DNA from: Oxalobacteraceae bacterium UBA4003
Lineage (GTDB): Bacteria > Pseudomonadota > Gammaproteobacteria > Burkholderiales > Burkholderiaceae_D
Length of the DNA: 9,027 nt
Direction: 5' to 3'
Assembly: GCA_002384815.1 (NCBI GenBank)
Contig: DGBN01000011.1
Location: 637-9,663, forward strand
This document shows positions 6,239 through 9,027 of this stretch, piece after piece. Position 1 is the stretch's first letter. Every line of letters starts with the position of its first letter. Position numbers and translations under genes: made by a program. A model generated the notes under the pieces. It saw only the letters and a list, made by a program, of their open reading frames with translations, searched no databases and was not told where the DNA came from.

Positions 6239-8407
6239 ATGGCTATGCATGCACGCGTCCAACGGCGTCACAAATTCAATCGGTTTGCGGTATTTGTAGC
6301 GCTTGCCATCCCGGTGGCCGCTCATTCTCAAGTCGCAGAGTCAGACGGTCGCTCTTCATTGCGGGCTCCTGCATCACAAAACGAGAGTAGTGCCGCGGCA
6401 GTAGCGACTTTGCCAGCGGTGAATGTAATCGGCGCGCAGGAAACGGCAACCGGGCCTGTGATCGGATATCGCGCCACGCGGTCTTCAACTGCGACCAAGA
6501 CAGATACTTCATTGGCGGAAACGCCGCAAGCCGTCACCGTCGTCACGCGCGATCAGATTACGGATCAGGGGGCAACGACATTGCAGGATGCATTGACCTA
6601 TGCGGCTGGCGTGCGCTCGGATGCCTACGGTCTGGATAGTCGCACCGATTCGGCGCTGGTGCGCGGCACCGAAGCCACCGTCTATATCGATGGGCTGCGC
6701 CAGACCAATGACTGGTATACCAGCGGCGCACGCCCCGATCCTTTTACGCTGGAGCGCATCGAAGTGCTGCGCGGTCCGGCCGCTATGTTGTACGGGCAGG
6801 GCAGCACCGGCGGCGTAGTGAATCTGGTCAGCAAGCGGCCGCAGGAACAATTTCAGGGCGAGGTCGGCGTGCAATACGGCAGCCATAATCGGAAGCAGAT
6901 TCAGGCCGACATCACAGGGCCGCTCACCGAGGATGGGCAATGGCTGTATCGTCTGATCGCGATCGGGCGCAATGCCGATACGCAGGTCAATTATGTAGAA
7001 GACGATCGCACCTTGCTGGCGCCGACGCTGACCTGGAAACCGAACGGCGCGACATCATTGACCTTGCAGGCCTTGTATCAGAAGGATAAAAGCGGCTCGA
7101 CGGCGCAGTTCCTGCCCTGGCAAGGCATGCAGACATACAACCCGAATGGCCGGATTCCTACCGATACCTTCATAGGCGAACCGGGTGATCGCTACGATAC
7201 CGAACGCCAATCGCTGGGCTATTTGTTTGAGCACCAGTTCAACGATACGTGGACGGTGCGGCAGAACTTCCGTTATGCCATCAACAAGGTCGACTACTTT
7301 AGCCATTATGCGGATTCTTTCAGGCCGGGTAACGATCCCTGGTATAGCGATCCGGTCAATCAACGCGTGATTGGCCGTTATGCGGACAACAGCGTGACGG
7401 ACGTGCGCATTGCGACGCTGGATCAGCACCTGGAGGGAAAATTAGCTACCGGTGCAGTCAAGCATGATTTACTGATGGGTGTGGATTTGACCCATTATCA
7501 GCGCGATAAAAAGTCCAGTTCCGGTTACGACTTCATCGACGTGTATGCGCCAGTGTATGGTACTGCCCCCGACATTCCGCTGAGCGACGATCCGCGTTCG
7601 GTGCAGCGTCAGGCGGGCCTGTATCTGCAGGATCAGATGAAAATCGGCCAGTGGATAGTTGCAGCCGGTGTACGTCACGATAGAGTGAACAATGCGTTGG
7701 AGGGTGACGACGACGAGAAAAGCCACGCCACCACCAAACGTCTGGGCGTGATGTATCTGCTGGAAAACGGCTGGTCGCCGTATGTCAACTACAGTGAATC
7801 GTTTACGCCGGTTGCAGGCACCAACGACTATGACGAACGCTTCAAGCCTTTGCGCGGCGAGCAGATCGAGGGCGGTGTCAAATATATGCCGGCAAACGGC
7901 AATAGCCAGTTCACTGCGGCAGTGTGGCGCATCAAGGAGAAAAACCAGCTGACGAATGATCCTGCGAATGGCAATAATCAAATACAGGTTGGCGAGACGG
8001 CAAATCGTGGTATCGAGCTGGAGTGGAACGGCAAGCTGACGCGCAACTTCGATGTGCTGGCGCATTACAACTATCTCGAGCTTGATGACCAGTTGACGGC
8101 AGCACCGAAAAATCAGGCGGCAGTATGGGGCAAATGGAGCTTTGCGATGGGCGAGGTCAAGGGCTTGTCGCTCGGTACTGGTGTGCGTTACATGAGCTCG
8201 TTCAAAGATGGCGTTGCACCGACCACGCCGTCGGTCACGCTGCTGGATGCGATGCTGGCCTGGGATACCCCGCACTGGCGCTATGCGCTCAATGTCAACA
8301 ACCTGACCGACAAGACCTATAACTCGATCTGTCTTGGTGTTGGTCGCGGCGATTGCTGGTATGGAGCGCGTAGAAGCGTGCTTGCCACCGCAACTTATAA
8401 ATTCTAA
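6239..8407 (+). CDS. TonB-dependent siderophore receptor
   Basis: This is a 722-residue outer-membrane receptor importing a ferric siderophore with energy from TonB–ExbB–ExbD. The signal peptide is about residues 1–30 (RRHKFNRFAVFVALAIPVAAHS). A TonB-box-like stretch (LPAVNVIG, about 58–65) is followed by the plug domain, about 85–200, with the siderophore-receptor signatures LAETPQAVTVVTRDQI, VYIDGLRQ, and LERIEVLRGPAAMLYGQGSTGGVVNLVSKRP across 171–201. The rest is the 22-strand barrel, ending in the aromatic C-terminus ATYKF. Cys698 and Cys706 near the end could form the extracellular disulfide seen in FhuA/FoxA-like receptors, which hints at a hydroxamate siderophore, but the substrate is not determinable. 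No N-terminal signalling (STN) domain is present. The start at 6239 has GGGGA four bases upstream; the ATG at 6245 is an alternative two codons on. A Fur box covers its promoter, and it is divergent from the PepSY operon. Confidence 0.95.
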   Translation: MAMHARVQRRHKFNRFAVFVALAIPVAAHSQVAESDGRSSLRAPASQNESSAAAVATLPAVNVIGAQETATGPVIGYRATRSSTATKTDTSLAETPQAVTVVTRDQITDQGATTLQDALTYAAGVRSDAYGLDSRTDSALVRGTEATVYIDGLRQTNDWYTSGARPDPFTLERIEVLRGPAAMLYGQGSTGGVVNLVSKRPQEQFQGEVGVQYGSHNRKQIQADITGPLTEDGQWLYRLIAIGRNADTQVNYVEDDRTLLAPTLTWKPNGATSLTLQALYQKDKSGSTAQFLPWQGMQTYNPNGRIPTDTFIGEPGDRYDTERQSLGYLFEHQFNDTWTVRQNFRYAINKVDYFSHYADSFRPGNDPWYSDPVNQRVIGRYADNSVTDVRIATLDQHLEGKLATGAVKHDLLMGVDLTHYQRDKKSSSGYDFIDVYAPVYGTAPDIPLSDDPRSVQRQAGLYLQDQMKIGQWIVAAGVRHDRVNNALEGDDDEKSHATTKRLGVMYLLENGWSPYVNYSESFTPVAGTNDYDERFKPLRGEQIEGGVKYMPANGNSQFTAAVWRIKEKNQLTNDPANGNNQIQVGETANRGIELEWNGKLTRNFDVLAHYNYLELDDQLTAAPKNQAAVWGKWSFAMGEVKGLSLGTGVRYMSSFKDGVAPTTPSVTLLDAMLAWDTPHWRYALNVNNLTDKTYNSICLGVGRGDCWYGARRSVLATATYKF

Positions 8408-8419
8408 AACGTTCATTAT

Positions 8420-8528
8420 CTGCCGTAATGCGCGGCAGTGAATATTCTTTATCTCTTTCAGACAAGAATGTTTCACTGTTGCGGTAATGACTGCATTTTT
8501 GGATATTTTATGTAAGCTGCCGCGCATT
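8420..8528 (+). repeat. Cluster of competing inverted repeats after the receptor gene
   Basis: The segment around 8427–8449 has three possible pairing partners. CTGCCG (8420–8425) pairs with CGGCAG (8433–8438). Bases 8431–8449 pair with 8464–8483 in a stem of about 19 bp with two G·U pairs and one bulge, closing a 14-nt loop. AATGCGCGGCAG (8427–8438) pairs perfectly over 12 bp with CTGCCGCGCATT (8517–8528). A run of five T lies at 8496–8500 but does not immediately follow a stem. The cluster starts 13 bp after the receptor stop, so it may end or stabilise the receptor mRNA, or act as an attenuator before the sigma factor gene. No terminal target duplication is evident, so a mobile element is not supported. 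Confidence 0.6.
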
Positions 8529-8808
8529 CATTGCTCCCGTATTTGAAGTTATCTTGTGCGCTTTCTGGATTTTGATTCATCGTTATCACATAGCAAAGGC
8601 GTGTTTTGAACCAGGCAGAATGCAGTTCTGTATTGCTCTGGGGGAGTTCGATCAAACAGCGATTGTTCAAATCGTGTTGTCGAGCGTTTGCTAATATCGA
8701 ATCAATGTAATAGATGGTGGATTGACGCAGAACTATTCTCATGTCTTGGCAAGCAATCCTCTACGGTAGCCAGCCAATTTACACAGGCTTTAGCCTCACT
8801 GGATTGTC
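8529..8808. other. Gene-free AT-rich stretch upstream of the sigma factor gene
   Basis: No convincing gene is present here. It holds an imperfect palindrome at 8649–8674 (CGATCAAACA … TGTTCAAATCG) of unknown meaning, and a TTGACG hexamer at 8722–8727 with no good −10 at the right distance. The promoter of the sigma factor gene presumably lies here but I cannot place it with confidence. Confidence 0.5.
8727..8741 (+). promoter_or_regulatory. Weak Fur-like site upstream of the sigma factor gene
   Basis: GCAGAACTATTCTCA resembles the 7-1-7 Fur variant TGAGAATnATTCTCA at 11 of 14 fixed positions; the right arm is perfect and the left arm poor. It overlaps the end of a TTGACG hexamer and lies about 67 bp before the GTG start. 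FecI-type sigma genes are commonly Fur-repressed, which makes the site plausible, but the match is well below the two boxes near the receptor. Confidence 0.3.
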
Positions 8809-9027
8809 GTGACTACTGTTTTTCACCCGAATGAAATCGTGCCTGACGCAGCGCAGACTGTCGCGCCGCGGCCCATAGGCGAGTTGTATGCCGATCATCA
8901 TGGCTGGTTGCAGGCTTGGTTACGCCGCAAACTGGGCTGCATCGATCATGCGGCCGACCTCACACAAGACACCTTCGTGCAATTGATGACGGGTATACAT
9001 CCTGTCCGCCTCGGCGAGCCGCGTGCC
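8809..9027 (+). CDS. FecI-like ECF RNA polymerase sigma factor, 5' part (cut by window end)
   Basis: The first 73 residues are visible of a protein expected to be about 160–190 residues. Residues about 23–73 match sigma-70 region 2 of the FecI group: GELYADHHGWLQAWLRRKLGC, then the AADLTQDTFVQLM core that contacts polymerase, then RLGEPRA at the edge. Such factors direct transcription of iron-siderophore receptor genes when released by a FecR-type membrane anti-sigma. I chose the GTG at 8809 because a TAG at 8791 closes the frame upstream and no ATG or stronger start lies between; the Shine-Dalgarno is weak (TGGA). It follows the receptor on the same strand after 400 bp, so it is probably its own transcription unit, with fecR and a further receptor perhaps downstream, outside the window. 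Confidence 0.9.
   Translation, partial: MTTVFHPNEIVPDAAQTVAPRPIGELYADHHGWLQAWLRRKLGCIDHAADLTQDTFVQLMTGIHPVRLGEPRA

Noticed and set aside
7469..8527. Minus-strand open frame of 352 codons opposite the receptor gene
   Set aside because: Low-complexity shadow of the receptor frame with no recognisable domain; the sense strand encodes a clear receptor C-terminus.
8569..8588. TGATTCATCGTTATCA as a Fur box
   Set aside because: Only about 10 of 19 positions match without a gap, far weaker than the two sites near the receptor.
8473..8742. Minus-strand frame of 89 codons between receptor and sigma factor
   Set aside because: No recognised family, poor ribosome site, and it runs into the inverted-repeat cluster; a small unknown gene cannot be wholly excluded but is not supported.

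Overview
This window looks like chromosomal DNA of a betaproteobacterium, most likely order Burkholderiales and perhaps the Oxalobacteraceae (Herminiimonas/Janthinobacterium-like). The grounds are moderate GC, a guaB–guaA gene order, a GuaA with an extra segment in its C-terminal half, and a DUF3649/PepSY/DUF3325 iron cluster. The taxonomic placement is inference from protein style; there is no rRNA in the window to confirm it.

Layout. (1) 1–3250, plus strand: guanine-nucleotide synthesis. The 3' three quarters of guaB (IMP dehydrogenase) is followed after 4 bp by a small GAF-like protein gene and then by complete guaA (GMP synthase). A strong bidirectional terminator closes the block. (2) 3354–5699, minus strand: a compact three-gene membrane operon, transcribed in the order DUF3649-like protein, PepSY-type transmembrane protein, DUF3325-like protein. 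Gene junctions are 14 bp and an 8 bp overlap. (3) 5700–6238: a divergent control region with a Fur-box-like sequence at each end, each overlapping a candidate −10, with two palindromic elements between them and a 16-codon leader ORF that stops directly against the receptor start codon. (4) 6239–8407, plus strand: a complete TonB-dependent siderophore receptor. (5) 8408–8808: 400 bp of non-coding sequence with a cluster of mutually exclusive inverted repeats and a weak Fur-like site. (6) 8809–9027: the start of a FecI-like ECF sigma factor, cut by the window end.

How it works together. GuaB makes XMP from IMP and GuaA aminates XMP to GMP; the GAF protein sits between them in the same transcript but its role is unknown. 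Regions 2–4 form a probable iron-repressed siderophore-uptake unit. The receptor brings a ferric siderophore across the outer membrane using TonB energy, and the PepSY membrane protein with its two small partners probably acts at the inner membrane, by analogy with FoxB/FpvG-type ferrisiderophore reductases. The sigma factor probably begins a neighbouring FecI/FecR-type regulatory unit: the receptor here lacks the N-terminal signalling domain needed to drive such a sigma factor.

No CRISPR array, tRNA, rRNA, insertion sequence or phage gene was seen. The most unusual items are the GAF-like gene inside the gua operon, the leader ORF abutting the receptor, the competing hairpins after the receptor, and the uncharacterised small membrane partners of the PepSY protein.
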